Shown: positions 14,407-22,619, counted from the first letter of the stretch. The stretch: 51,537 nucleotides of DNA from DASXBA01 sp036406475 (GCA_036406475.1 DASXBA010000087.1:1-51537), one strand, 5' to 3'. Notes: generated from the letters alone by a model not told the origin. Numbers and translations: made by a program.

Positions 14407-15525
14407 ATGACGAGAGGACCGGAAGCAGCCGGTGTGCCGGGCCGTTCCGTCCCTGTGAGCAGCTCCAGGCCCAGGCTGTTGTCGGTGATCGGCGCCCGGC
14501 CCGAGATCATCCAGGCTGCGCCGCTCTCCGCGGCCCTCGCCGGCCACCTCGACGAGGTGCTCGTGCACACCGGCCAGCACTACGACGCCGCGATGTCGGG
14601 CCTCCAGATCGCGGACGTCAAGCTGCCCGAGCCCGACTACAACCTCGGCGTCGGCTCGCTCCCGGACGCCGAGCAGCTCGCGCTGACCGAGGAACGAGTG
14701 GGCGAGGTGATCGAGGCCGAGCAGCCGGACGCCGTGCTCGTTCGCGGCGACACCAACGCCACGCTCGCCGCCGCCCGGGCGGCCGCCAAGCGCCTGCTTC
14801 CGCTCTTCCATGTCGAGGCCGGCCTGCGGAGCTACCGCGCCGACATGCCCGAGGAGCGCAACCGGATCGAGGCCGACCGCCTCGCCGACGTCCTCCTCGC
14901 TCCCACCCACTCCGCCCGCGACAACCTGCTTGCCGAGCGCGTGAAGGGGTCGGTCCACGTGACCGGCGACGTCCTCGCCGACGTGCTGCTCGCCACCGCC
15001 GGGCGGCTCCCCCGCCGCGGCGAGTCGGGCGAGTACGTGGTCGCCACCGTGCACCGCAACTACAACACCGACGACCCGGGCCGGCTCGCCTCCGTGCTCG
15101 ACTGCCTCGGCACCGCCCCCTGCCGGGTGATCCTGCCGCTCCACCCGCGCACGCGGACCAAGATCGAGGCGGCCGGGCTGAGCGCTCCCGCGAACGTCGA
15201 GCTGCGCGACCCGGTCACCTACAGCGAGATGCTCGTGCTCGAGCGCGACGCCGTGGCCGTGGCCACCGACTCGGGCGGCGTGCAGCGCGAGGCCTATGTC
15301 TGGGGCGTCCCCTGCGTGACGCTGCGCGAGGAGACCGAGTGGGTCGAGACCGTGGAGCTCGGCTGGAACACGCTCGTGGGCGTCGATCCCAAGCGCTTCC
15401 GGGCCGCACTCGACCGCCGGCCGCCGGCCGAGCGGCCGCCGATCTTCGGACAGGGCCACGCGGCGGACGCGATAGCCGTGCTCGTGGCCGGCCATCTCGG
15501 CGGAATGGAGGCCTCCGTTGCCTGA
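14407..15525 (+). CDS. wecB: UDP-N-acetylglucosamine 2-epimerase family (WecB/WbpI-like)
   Basis: 372 residues from ATG 14407; a GTG at 14455 would give a protein that starts right at the domain (VSSSRPRLLSVIGARPE). Family blocks in order: GARPEIIQAAPLS, VHTGQHYD, VRGDTNATLAAARAA, FHVEAGLRSY, PEERNRIEADRLAD, LHPRTRTKI, TDSGGVQREAYVWGVPC, TLREETEWVET. WecB inverts C2 of UDP-GlcNAc to give UDP-ManNAc; WbpI-type relatives do the same on diacetamido uronic acids. It starts a plus-strand operon (epimerase, Gfo/Idh, GT2, FAD oxidoreductase) with overlapping ends throughout. The position of the motifs makes the family certain; the exact substrate is open. Confidence 0.93.
   Translation: MTRGPEAAGVPGRSVPVSSSRPRLLSVIGARPEIIQAAPLSAALAGHLDEVLVHTGQHYDAAMSGLQIADVKLPEPDYNLGVGSLPDAEQLALTEERVGEVIEAEQPDAVLVRGDTNATLAAARAAAKRLLPLFHVEAGLRSYRADMPEERNRIEADRLADVLLAPTHSARDNLLAERVKGSVHVTGDVLADVLLATAGRLPRRGESGEYVVATVHRNYNTDDPGRLASVLDCLGTAPCRVILPLHPRTRTKIEAAGLSAPANVELRDPVTYSEMLVLERDAVAVATDSGGVQREAYVWGVPCVTLREETEWVETVELGWNTLVGVDPKRFRAALDRRPPAERPPIFGQGHAADAIAVLVAGHLGGMEASVA
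15507..15520 (+). promoter_or_regulatory. Shine-Dalgarno and TTG start for the third Gfo/Idh gene
   Basis: GGAGG at 15507-15511 lies 6 nt before TTG at 15518, inside the end of the epimerase gene. No ATG or GTG is available near the conserved N-terminus (RVGVVGTGRMG), so this SD fixes the TTG start. Confidence 0.7.
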
Positions 15526-16537
15526 GGAGCTTCGCGTAGGAGTAGTCGGCACTGGACGGATGGGCGCGTTCCACGTGGGCGCCTGGCGGCGCGTGCCGGA
15601 GGCCCGGCTCGTCGCCGTCGCCGACCCCGATCCCGACGCCCGGGCCCGGGCGCTCGCCGGCAAGCCCGCCGCCGAGTACGACGACTGGCGCCGGCTGATC
15701 GACGACGCCGGCTCGCTCGACGCCCTCTCGCTTGCCTGCCCCTCCGAGCTGCACGCGCAGGTCGCCCAGGCCGCGATGGAAGCCGGCCTGCACGTCCTGG
15801 TGGAGAAGCCGATCGCAACGGCTCTTCCGGACGCGCTCCGCCTGCGCGGTGCAGCCCGCGAGAGCGGCCGCAAGCTGATGGTCGGACACGTGGAGCGGTT
15901 CAACCCCGTGGTCGGCGCGCTCCGCGACCTGCTGGCAGAGGGACGCGTCGGCCGCGTCTTCCGCGCCCAGGCCGTGCGGGTGAGCCCGCTGCCTTCGCGC
16001 ATTCGCGACGCCGGCGTTGCCATCGACCTCGCCACCCACGACCTCGACGTCATGCAGCACGTGCTCGATCGCCAGGTCACCGAGATCTACGCGGACGGCG
16101 GCCGCTTCGTCCACTCGAGCCGCGAGGACCTGCTCACCTGCCTCGCCCGCTTCGGCGACGCGGACGTGCTCGGCCTGCTCGACGTCAACTGGCTCACGCC
16201 CGAGCCGCGCCGCGAGCTGTCGCTGATCGGCGAGCTAGCGATGCTGCGCGCGAGCTACATCACCCAGGAGATCACGGTCGTCGAGGCGCCCGGCCCGGGC
16301 GGCGTCCGCCCCGGCCCCGAGCGCATCTGCCTGCCCAAGGCCGAGCCGCTGCTCGAGGAGCTGCGCGCGTTCGCCCGCTGCGTGATCGACGACACCCCGG
16401 AGCCGGTGAGCGCCCACGACGGCGTTCGCGCGCTCGCCGCCGCGCTGGCCGTCCGCGAGTCCGCGGGCGTCCGCCGGCCGGTGACCCTGCTCGACATCCC
16501 CGCGCCGATGGAGCGCAGGCTGGAGGCAGTGGCTTGA
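15518..16537 (+). CDS. Gfo/Idh/MocA-family oxidoreductase, third and divergent member
   Basis: 339 residues starting at TTG 15518 with a good Shine-Dalgarno. Rossmann block RVGVVGTGRMGAFHVGAW, EKPIATALPDAL with the catalytic Lys, and KLMVGHVERFNPVV, the block seen in UDP-N-acetylglucosamine 3-dehydrogenase-like members. ATHDLDVMQHVL supplies the conserved His. It is not a close copy of the two paralogues at 10040 and 13211. Overlap of 8 nt with the epimerase and of 4 nt (TTGA) with the next glycosyltransferase shows an operon. Together with the DegT aminotransferase it could make a 3-keto then 3-amino sugar; that assignment is inferred from family pairing. Confidence 0.88.
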   Translation: MPEELRVGVVGTGRMGAFHVGAWRRVPEARLVAVADPDPDARARALAGKPAAEYDDWRRLIDDAGSLDALSLACPSELHAQVAQAAMEAGLHVLVEKPIATALPDALRLRGAARESGRKLMVGHVERFNPVVGALRDLLAEGRVGRVFRAQAVRVSPLPSRIRDAGVAIDLATHDLDVMQHVLDRQVTEIYADGGRFVHSSREDLLTCLARFGDADVLGLLDVNWLTPEPRRELSLIGELAMLRASYITQEITVVEAPGPGGVRPGPERICLPKAEPLLEELRAFARCVIDDTPEPVSAHDGVRALAAALAVRESAGVRRPVTLLDIPAPMERRLEAVA

Positions 16538-17361
16538 TCCGCTTCGTCATCCCGGCCTACAACGAGGAGGACAACATCCCGCGGCTGTTGGCCGACCTGG
16601 CGCCGCGCGCGCGCAAGCTCGGCGCGCGGGTGATCGTGGTCGACGACGGCTCCTCCGACGGCACGGCCGAGGCCGTCCGCGAGCACGCCGACGACATGCA
16701 CCTCGCGCTCGTCCGCCATCCGGTGAACAGCGGCCTCGGCGCCGCGATCAACACCGGCATCCGGGCGGCCCTCGGCGAGTCCTCGGACGACGACGCGATC
16801 GTCACGCTCGAGGCCGACACGACCTCCGACCTGAACGACCTGCCCGCCATGCTCGAGCAGTTCGAGCGCGGCGCCGACGTCGTGCTCGCCTCCGTCTACG
16901 CGCCGGGCGGCAAGATCATCGGCGTGGCGGGCTGGCGGCTCGCGGCCAGCAAGGCGGTGTCCAACACCTTCCGCTACGCCGGCGGCCTGCGCGAGATGCA
17001 CACGCTCTCCTCGCTCTATCGCGTCTACCGCGCCGGAACGCTGCGGCGCGCCGCCGAGACCTACGGCTACCTGCTCGTGCGCGAGCCCGGCTTCGCCGCC
17101 AACGTGGAGCTGCTGCTCAAGCTCTACAACGCGGGCGCGCGCGTGGCCGAGGTGCCGACCGTGAACGACTGGACCACCCGAGCGGGCGAGTCGAAGATGC
17201 AGCTGGGGCCGACGGTGCTCGCCTACTTCCGCGTGATGGCCGCCCACATGGTGGGCCGCATCCAGCCGCCGCCGATCTCGCCGCTCGCCCAGCCGCAGGG
17301 ACCGCGGGCGCTGATGCCGCCGGCGGATTCGGCTTCGGACGAGCGCGCCGCCGCGGCATGA
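16534..17361 (+). CDS. Glycosyltransferase family 2 (dolichol-phosphate-mannose-synthase-like)
   Basis: 275 residues from TTG 16534, overlapping the previous stop (TTGA), with GGAGG 7 nt upstream. Residues 1-10 read as FVIPAYNEEDN, then VVDDGSSDGTAEAVREHA, HPVNSGLGAAINTGIRAAL and TLEADTTSDLNDLP (DxD-type metal site), typical of DPM1/ArnC-like enzymes that move a sugar to a polyprenyl phosphate. There are no C-terminal membrane helices; a Pro/Ala-rich tail ends the protein. The following FAD-oxidoreductase ATG overlaps its TGA by 4 nt. It may make a polyprenyl-phosphate sugar or extend the glycan. Confidence 0.9.
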   Translation: MIRFVIPAYNEEDNIPRLLADLAPRARKLGARVIVVDDGSSDGTAEAVREHADDMHLALVRHPVNSGLGAAINTGIRAALGESSDDDAIVTLEADTTSDLNDLPAMLEQFERGADVVLASVYAPGGKIIGVAGWRLAASKAVSNTFRYAGGLREMHTLSSLYRVYRAGTLRRAAETYGYLLVREPGFAANVELLLKLYNAGARVAEVPTVNDWTTRAGESKMQLGPTVLAYFRVMAAHMVGRIQPPPISPLAQPQGPRALMPPADSASDERAAAA

Positions 17362-18719
17362 GCGCTCCAAGAGTCGGGATCGTCGGGGGCGGGATCCTCG
17401 GCACCGGGCTGGCGCTCCGCCTGGCCCAGCAGGGCGCCGACGTGACGCTTCTCGAGCGCGGCTCGTCGCTCGGCGGACTGGCCGGGGCGATGGACTTCGG
17501 CGGCCACACCGTGGACCGCTTCTACCACGTGATCACGCCGGCGGACTCGCACATGCTCGAGATGGCCGAGGAGGTCGGGCTGGGCGACCAGGTGGAGTTC
17601 CGCCCGGTCGGCGCCGGCTTCTTCATCGACGGCGAGCTGCACGACTTCGACGGCGTCGGCGACCTCCTGCGCTTCTCTCCGTTGAGCCCGCTCGCCCGGA
17701 TGCGGCTCGGCTGGTTCGTTGCGCAGTGCCAGCTGCGCTCCGGCTTCTCCCGGCTCGATGAGCTTCCCTTGGAGCGCTGGCTGCGCCGCCACTGCGGCCG
17801 CGAGGTGGTCGAGCGGATCTGGAAGCCGCTGCTCGACTCGCGCTTCGACTCCGATCCGGCGGGCCTGCCCGCCACCTATCTCTGGGCGCGCACGCGGCGG
17901 ATGTCGGGCGCGCGCAAGGGCGGCAGCGGCGCCGAGGAGATGGGCCACGTGATCGGCGGCCACCAGCGGCTGATCGACGCGATGGCGGAGCGGGCGGTCG
18001 AGCTGGGCGTCACGCCGATGGTGAACGCACCGGTCGAGGGCCTGGCGCTTGCGAACGGCAGCGTCGAGGGCGTGATGGTGGGCGGCGAGGTCCTGCCGTT
18101 CGATCTGACGATCGCCACGCTGCAGCCGCCGGCGCTTCGCTTCCTGCTGCCTTCTTCCATGCAGTCCCTGCTCGAGCCCTATCCGCAGCGCTGGCTAGGC
18201 GTGGTCTGCCTCGTGCTCAAGGTGCGGCGTTCGCTGTCGCCCTACTACGCGGTGAACATCTGCGAGCCGACGCCGATCACGACGGTGGTCGAGGCCTCGC
18301 ACGCGGTCGGGACCGACCACACCGACGGCCTGCGGCTCCTCTACCTGCCGAAGTACTGCGACCCCGCGGCGCCCGAGCAGAGCGAGGACGACCGCTCGAT
18401 CTACGAGCGCTTCACGGCCCAGCTGCGCCGGATCGCGCCGGACTTCACGGACGACGACGTGGTCGACTGGACCGTCCAGCGCGCCAAGCTCGTAGAGCCG
18501 GTGCACGGACTCGGCGCCGGCCGCACGATCCCACCGGTGTTCCCGTCGGTGCCGGGCCTGGCGCTCGCCTCGAACGCCCAGATCTACCCCTTCCTGCTGA
18601 ACGGCGACTCGGTCCTGCGCTTCGCGGAGGACGTCGCAGCGCAGACCGCCGAGCGGCTGAGCCTGCCGGGCCGCCCGGCCCTGCCGGCTCAGCCCGCCGT
18701 GCAGCGCCTGGCCGCCTGA
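17358..18719 (+). CDS. NAD(P)/FAD-dependent oxidoreductase (amine-oxidase/protoporphyrinogen-oxidase-like)
   Basis: 453 residues. The FAD Rossmann motif is GIVGGGILGTGLALRL (about residues 7-22), followed by LERGSSLGGLAGAMDFGG, the GG-doublet of the NAD(P)-binding amine-oxidase superfamily. A C-terminal block (FPSVPGLALASNAQIYPFLLNG) matches the FAD-contacting end of the family. Members next to a GT2 gene in polysaccharide loci are common, but their reaction is not established here. UDP-galactopyranose mutase is a distant alternative; its typical length and motifs do not fit. It is the last gene of the operon and faces the DegT gene across a hairpin at 18738-18760. Confidence 0.85.
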   Translation: MSAPRVGIVGGGILGTGLALRLAQQGADVTLLERGSSLGGLAGAMDFGGHTVDRFYHVITPADSHMLEMAEEVGLGDQVEFRPVGAGFFIDGELHDFDGVGDLLRFSPLSPLARMRLGWFVAQCQLRSGFSRLDELPLERWLRRHCGREVVERIWKPLLDSRFDSDPAGLPATYLWARTRRMSGARKGGSGAEEMGHVIGGHQRLIDAMAERAVELGVTPMVNAPVEGLALANGSVEGVMVGGEVLPFDLTIATLQPPALRFLLPSSMQSLLEPYPQRWLGVVCLVLKVRRSLSPYYAVNICEPTPITTVVEASHAVGTDHTDGLRLLYLPKYCDPAAPEQSEDDRSIYERFTAQLRRIAPDFTDDDVVDWTVQRAKLVEPVHGLGAGRTIPPVFPSVPGLALASNAQIYPFLLNGDSVLRFAEDVAAQTAERLSLPGRPALPAQPAVQRLAA

Positions 18720-18737
18720 GAGACGAGCCAATCGGGA

Positions 18738-18760
18738 TAGGGGGCGTATAGCGCCCCCTA
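18738..18760. terminator. Hairpin between convergent genes, candidate terminator
   Basis: TAGGGGGCG (18738-18746), loop TATAG, then its exact reverse complement (18752-18760): a 9-bp, very GC-rich stem 18 nt after the FAD-oxidoreductase stop. No T-run follows, so it would act as a stem-only terminator or a 3'-end stabiliser for transcripts from either side. Confidence 0.55.
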
Positions 18761-18837
18761 GGCCGATCTGCTCCCCGACCGGCCGGGGGTCGCCTTCGGC
18801 GGCTGCTACCGAGGGGGGGCGTGGGGCGGGGCCGCTG

Positions 18838-20043
18838 CTACGCCGACAGCTCGCGCACGGCCGCCGCGTCCATCGCCCACACGGCCTGGACCACGCGGTC
18901 GAGCTCGGCGTCGGTCATGCCCGGGAAGAGCGGCAGCGTGCAGATCCGCTCGGCGAGGCGCTCCGCCACGGGCAGGCTGCCGCGGCCCATGCCCAGGTGC
19001 GCGTAGGCGTCCTGAAGATGGATCGGCACGGGGTAGTGCACGGCGGTGGCGATCCCCTCGGTCGCGAGCTCGGCGCGCAGCCGCTCGCGGTCGACGGCGG
19101 TGACGGCGAAGACGTGGAAGACGTGGTCGCCCTGGCGCGCGGCCGGGGCGGGCGGCTCGAGGGCCGGGCAATCGGCCAGCGCGGAGCAGAGCGCGGCGCC
19201 GAGGCGGCGGCGGTCGGCGTTCCAGCCGTCCAGGCGTGCGAGCTTCACACGCAGGATCGCGGCCTGGATCGCGTGCAGGCGCCAGGTGCCCCCGGGCAGC
19301 CGGTGGTGGTAGCGGGGCCGCTCGCCGTGCGAGCGGAGCAGGCGGATGCGCTCGGTGAGGACCGGGTCGCTCGTGACGACGGCGCCGCCGTCGCCCCAGG
19401 CGCCGAGGTTCTTCGCCGGGTAGAAGCTGAAGCAGCCCGCGTCGCCGATCGAGCCGACTCGCTGGCCTCGGTAGATCGCGCCGTGGGCCTGGCAGGCGTC
19501 CTCGATCACGGACACGCCGCGGTCGCGGGCGAGCTCCATGATCGGCGCCAGCTCGACGGTGCGCCCGTGGAGGTGCACCGGGATCACGCAGCGGGTGCGC
19601 GTCGACAGGTTGCGCTCGACGATGTCGGCGGTGAGCAGGTGGGTCGCCGGGTCGACGTCCGCGAGCCGCGGCCGCGCGCCGGCGAGCGTGACCGCCTCCG
19701 CGGTCGCGACGAAGGAGTTGGCGGGCACGATCACCTCGTCGCCCGGCCCCACGCCGAGTCCGCGCAGGGCGAGCGCGAGCGCGTCGGTCCCCGAAGAGAC
19801 GCCGACGGCGAAGCCGGTCCCGCAGTAGGCGGCCAAGGCCTCCTCGAACTGCTCGACCTCTTCGCCGAGCGTGAAGGCGCCGGCGTGTGCCACCCGCTCG
19901 ACGGCCAGCATCAGCTCCTCGAGCAGGTAGGGGTCGGCGTTGTCGAGGCGGGTGAGGGGAACTCCGTCATCTGACGCGGGGCGCGCGCCGTTTCCCCCGA
20001 TGCCGGGCAGCAGTCCGTTTCCGCCGGCAGGCATCGAGGTCAC
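18838..20043 (-). CDS. DegT/DnrJ/EryC1/StrS-family PLP-dependent sugar aminotransferase
   Basis: 401 residues from GTG 20043, overlapping the upstream TGA (GTGA); an ATG at residue 4 is an alternative. PLP-fold features: VGVSSGTDALALAL (phosphate site), VIEDACQAHGA with Asp182 facing the pyridine nitrogen, and SFYPAKNLGAWGDGG with Lys211 as Schiff-base lysine. The family transfers an amino group from glutamate to a keto-sugar nucleotide. The partner keto-sugar probably comes from one of the three Gfo/Idh enzymes. A Gly-Asn-rich N-terminal leader precedes the fold. Third gene of the sigma factor, response regulator, aminotransferase operon. Confidence 0.93.
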   Translation of the reverse strand: MTSMPAGGNGLLPGIGGNGARPASDDGVPLTRLDNADPYLLEELMLAVERVAHAGAFTLGEEVEQFEEALAAYCGTGFAVGVSSGTDALALALRGLGVGPGDEVIVPANSFVATAEAVTLAGARPRLADVDPATHLLTADIVERNLSTRTRCVIPVHLHGRTVELAPIMELARDRGVSVIEDACQAHGAIYRGQRVGSIGDAGCFSFYPAKNLGAWGDGGAVVTSDPVLTERIRLLRSHGERPRYHHRLPGGTWRLHAIQAAILRVKLARLDGWNADRRRLGAALCSALADCPALEPPAPAARQGDHVFHVFAVTAVDRERLRAELATEGIATAVHYPVPIHLQDAYAHLGMGRGSLPVAERLAERICTLPLFPGMTDAELDRVVQAVWAMDAAAVRELSA

Positions 20044-20765
20044 GGCGCGCCCCGCGTCCGCACACCGGTGAGAGCGGGCACACCGGTGGCGAGCAGACCC
20101 GCGCCCAGTCCCTGATCTGGATCGAGGACCAGCGCGGCTGCCTCCTTTCGGGAGCGAACTCCCAGTTTGGAGAAGGCTGAAGAGAGGTGGCTCTTGACGG
20201 TGCTCTCGGAGAGGAAGAGGGCGTCGGCGATCTCGCTGTTGGTCAATCCCTCGGCCACGTGCGTGAGTACCTGTCGCTCGCGGTGCGAGAAGGCCGGGCG
20301 GTAGAGGCCCCCGCGGACGCGGCGCGGGACGGCCGTCTGGCCGGCGGCGACGGCGACCAGCGATGCCGCCAGGGTCTCCTCGAGCTCGGACTCGAAGACC
20401 AGCCCGTCGGCACCGGCGTCGAGGCCGCGGCGGACGCCGGTGGCGTCCGTACGAGGCGTGACGAGCACGATCAGCGCGTCCTTGGCGGCCTTGCGCAGCC
20501 GCCGCAGCGCGGCCATTCGCACCGGGTCCGAGACGTCGCAGGAGAGGACCACCACGGCGCCGCCGCCGCCCGCGGCCATCTCGGTCTCCTCGGCGCCGAG
20601 CGCGCGCACCGGCTGACGGATCCCAGATCCGGCCAGGGCGGCGGCCATGCGACGCAGGCTCAGCTGGTCGTCGGCGGCGATGACCACGCGGGCTTCGGTG
20701 TCCATCAGCGGATGGCCGAGGCCGTTGAGGGCGGCTGATCCTTCCACGCCGGATGAACGGGACAT
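20040..20765 (-). CDS. NarL/LuxR-family regulator with a degenerate receiver
   Basis: 241 residues from ATG 20765 (an ATG at residue 21 is an alternative nearer the domain). The receiver-like part (about 22-130) keeps the first acidic pair (AADD), but the phosphoacceptor region reads VVVLSCDVSD instead of VLLDxxMP and the conserved Lys block is replaced by LVFESELEE, so phosphorylation is doubtful. The C-terminal HTH is complete: FSHRERQVLTHVAEGLTNSE and then IADALFLSESTVKSHLSSAF. It sits 14 nt behind the sigma factor and overlaps the aminotransferase start, so it is cotranscribed with both. Likely a DNA-binding regulator controlled by something other than a His kinase. Confidence 0.85.
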   Translation of the reverse strand: MSRSSGVEGSAALNGLGHPLMDTEARVVIAADDQLSLRRMAAALAGSGIRQPVRALGAEETEMAAGGGGAVVVLSCDVSDPVRMAALRRLRKAAKDALIVLVTPRTDATGVRRGLDAGADGLVFESELEETLAASLVAVAAGQTAVPRRVRGGLYRPAFSHRERQVLTHVAEGLTNSEIADALFLSESTVKSHLSSAFSKLGVRSRKEAAALVLDPDQGLGAGLLATGVPALTGVRTRGAP

Positions 20766-20770
20766 AAAGG

Positions 20771-20790
20771 CCGCGGCTTTCAGGCCGCGG
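20771..20790. other. GC-rich hairpin spanning the sigma-factor stop codon
   Basis: CCGCGGC (20771-20777), loop TTTCAG, GCCGCGG (20784-20790): a 7-bp stem. The minus-strand TGA (20782-20780) lies in the loop. It may limit read-through from the sigma gene into the regulator gene or serve as an RNA processing site. Confidence 0.4.
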
Positions 20791-21421
20791 TCGCAGGCGC
20801 CAGGCCCACGTCGGCGAGCTCCCGCTGAAGCGCGCGCCGGCCGCGATGGTGCAGCCCGTGGACGGACGCCTCGGAGCGACCGAGCTCCTCGGCGATCTCG
20901 CCGGGCGTGAGGCCGACCAGGTGGCGCAGCATGAGGACGCTCCGCTGATCCTCGGGCAGCTCGAGCAGCGCGTCGCTGAGCGACTGGAGCCGGTCCGACT
21001 CGCCGCTCTCGTCGATTTCGTCGAGCCCGCGGACCTCCTCGCAGGGCACGGCGCGCGAGCGGCGCATGTGGTCGACCGCGACGTTGCGGGCCACGCGCAG
21101 AATCCAGGCCGAGAAGGGCACCGAGCGCTCCTCGTACTTCACGATGTTCTTGAGCAGCTTGGCGAACACGTGCTGTGTCACGTCCTCGGCCTCGTGCTCG
21201 TCGCGGACGATGCTGCGGACGTAGCCGTAGACGTTGTCCGCGTAGCGGATGTAGATGAACCGAATCGCCTCCTGGTCCCCCGCCTTGGCGCGGGCGACGG
21301 CGCGCGAGATGAGTCGGCGCTGCTCGTCCGAGTCGACGAGGGTCGTGCGGCGCCGGAAACGACCCGTCCTGGGCCCGGCGCCAAGGTCCTGCTCCGTGGG
21401 GCGCAGCTCGTCTACAACCAT
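20780..21421 (-). CDS. RNA polymerase sigma factor, sigma-70 family (ECF type)
   Basis: 213 residues from ATG 21421, with GGAGG 8 nt upstream on the minus strand. Region 2 covers about residues 40-110 (FIYIRYADNVYGYVRSIV, EDVTQHVFAKLL, FSAWILRVARNVAVDHMRR); region 4 covers about 150-205 (LPEDQRSVLMLRHLVGLTPG, then EIAEELGRSEASVHGLHHRG). No region 3 and no anti-sigma gene adjacent, so its control is not visible. It heads an operon with a receiver-degenerate LuxR regulator and the DegT aminotransferase, which ties expression of an amino-sugar enzyme to a dedicated sigma factor. Confidence 0.93.
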   Translation of the reverse strand: MVVDELRPTEQDLGAGPRTGRFRRRTTLVDSDEQRRLISRAVARAKAGDQEAIRFIYIRYADNVYGYVRSIVRDEHEAEDVTQHVFAKLLKNIVKYEERSVPFSAWILRVARNVAVDHMRRSRAVPCEEVRGLDEIDESGESDRLQSLSDALLELPEDQRSVLMLRHLVGLTPGEIAEELGRSEASVHGLHHRGRRALQRELADVGLAPATAA

Positions 21422-21644
21422 GTGTGAAACCTCCGCTCTCTGCGCCCGCCCCGGGCCCGCTCTTGGCGGGCGCCTTGCGATCCGTTCAGGCCCGGGAGGC
21501 GAAGGTCTCAGCGGCCCGTTTCCGCGCTGTATGCCAGGGCGTTAGCTGGGAATTAGGCGGTCAGGAAAGGTCCGACGGGGCCGGAGCGGCTGAATTTCCC
21601 ACCCCGGCCGAGGGAGGATTCGGCGGCCGCGCCGTTCATTTCCC
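21422..21644. promoter_or_regulatory. Divergent intergenic region, sigma operon / RmlA-like gene
   Basis: 223 nt separating divergent starts. The only firm element is GGAGG (complement of 21430-21434) before the sigma ATG. An AATTTCCC stretch at about 21593 is the least GC-rich part. I cannot assign promoter boxes for either direction. Confidence 0.35.
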
Positions 21645-22619
21645 GTGACGGCGCCAGCCAAGGGTCTCGTGATCGCGGAGGACGGCCTCGCGCCGGTGGC
21701 CAACCGGCCGCTCGTCCTCTACGGCCTCGACGCGCTGCGAAGGGCGGGAATCCGCGAGGTCGCCGTCCTGGCCGACGAGCCCGCGCTCGGCGCGGTCCGC
21801 GACCTCGCCGGACAGAACGTGCGCTGCCTTCCCGCCAGCCGCGGGGCCGACGCCGGCGAGTGCCTGGCCGCCGCGGCGGACTTCCTCGGCGACAGTCCCT
21901 GCGTCGCGCAGCTCCGCGATGGCCTCTTCCGCGGCGAGGTCGGCCCGCTCGTCGACGAGCTGGTGCGCGACGACCTCGACGCCCTGCTCCTGCTCGATCC
22001 CGCCGGCGAGACCCTCACGAGCATCGACGACCAGCGGCTCCTCCGGCTCGCCGGCGGCGACACCAGCGACTGCCTGGCCGGGCTGCACGTGCTCGGTCCC
22101 CGGGTGGTGCGCGAGGCCGGCCGCGGCGGTGGCCTGGCCGAGCTGCTCGGCCGCGTGGTCGAGGCCGGCGGCCGCGCCCGCACCCGCTGCCTCGAGGGCG
22201 CCTGGAAGCGGGTGGAGCGAAGCGAGGACCTGCTCGAGGCCAATCGGCTCGTCCTCGACGGCCTCCGCGCTGAGCCCTGGCGCGGGGAGCTTCGCGACAG
22301 CCGCGTGGAGGGCCGGGTCGCCATCGGCCCGGGCGCCCTGCTCGAGTCCACCGTCGTGCGCGGCCCGGCCGTGATCGGCTCGCGCGCGCGTGTTTCACAC
22401 GCCTACATCGGTCCGTACACGGCCATCGGCGACGACGTGGACATCGAGGGCGCCGAGATCGAGCACTCGGTGGTGCTGCCCGGCGCCCAGATCAAGAACC
22501 TGGGAGGCCGGCTCGAGGCCAGCGTCGTGGGCCGCGGCGCCAGGGTCTTCCGCGACTTCGCCCTCCCCCGGGCTATGCGCGTCCGGCTGGCGGACGGCGA
22601 CGAAATCGCGCTCGGCTAG
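21645..22619 (+). CDS. Nucleotidyltransferase-like / left-handed beta-helix protein lacking the pyrophosphorylase signature
   Basis: 324 residues from GTG 21645. The N-terminus aligns by eye with RmlA/GlmU-type sugar-1-phosphate nucleotidyltransferases: KGLVIAEDGLAPVANRPLVLYGLDALRRAGIREVAVLAD. In true enzymes, a GGxGTRLxPLT loop and a Lys precede PVANKP; here that stretch is shortened to about three residues, so the nucleotide-binding loop is absent. The C-terminal 90 residues show hexapeptide-type repeats (VAIGPGALLESTVV, AVIGSRARVSHAYIG, TAIGDDVDIEGAEIE) forming a beta-helix. It is probably catalytically inactive and structural or regulatory in sugar-nucleotide supply. The 3' end overlaps the convergent peptidase gene by 4 nt. 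Confidence 0.75.
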   Translation: MTAPAKGLVIAEDGLAPVANRPLVLYGLDALRRAGIREVAVLADEPALGAVRDLAGQNVRCLPASRGADAGECLAAAADFLGDSPCVAQLRDGLFRGEVGPLVDELVRDDLDALLLLDPAGETLTSIDDQRLLRLAGGDTSDCLAGLHVLGPRVVREAGRGGGLAELLGRVVEAGGRARTRCLEGAWKRVERSEDLLEANRLVLDGLRAEPWRGELRDSRVEGRVAIGPGALLESTVVRGPAVIGSRARVSHAYIGPYTAIGDDVDIEGAEIEHSVVLPGAQIKNLGGRLEASVVGRGARVFRDFALPRAMRVRLADGDEIALG

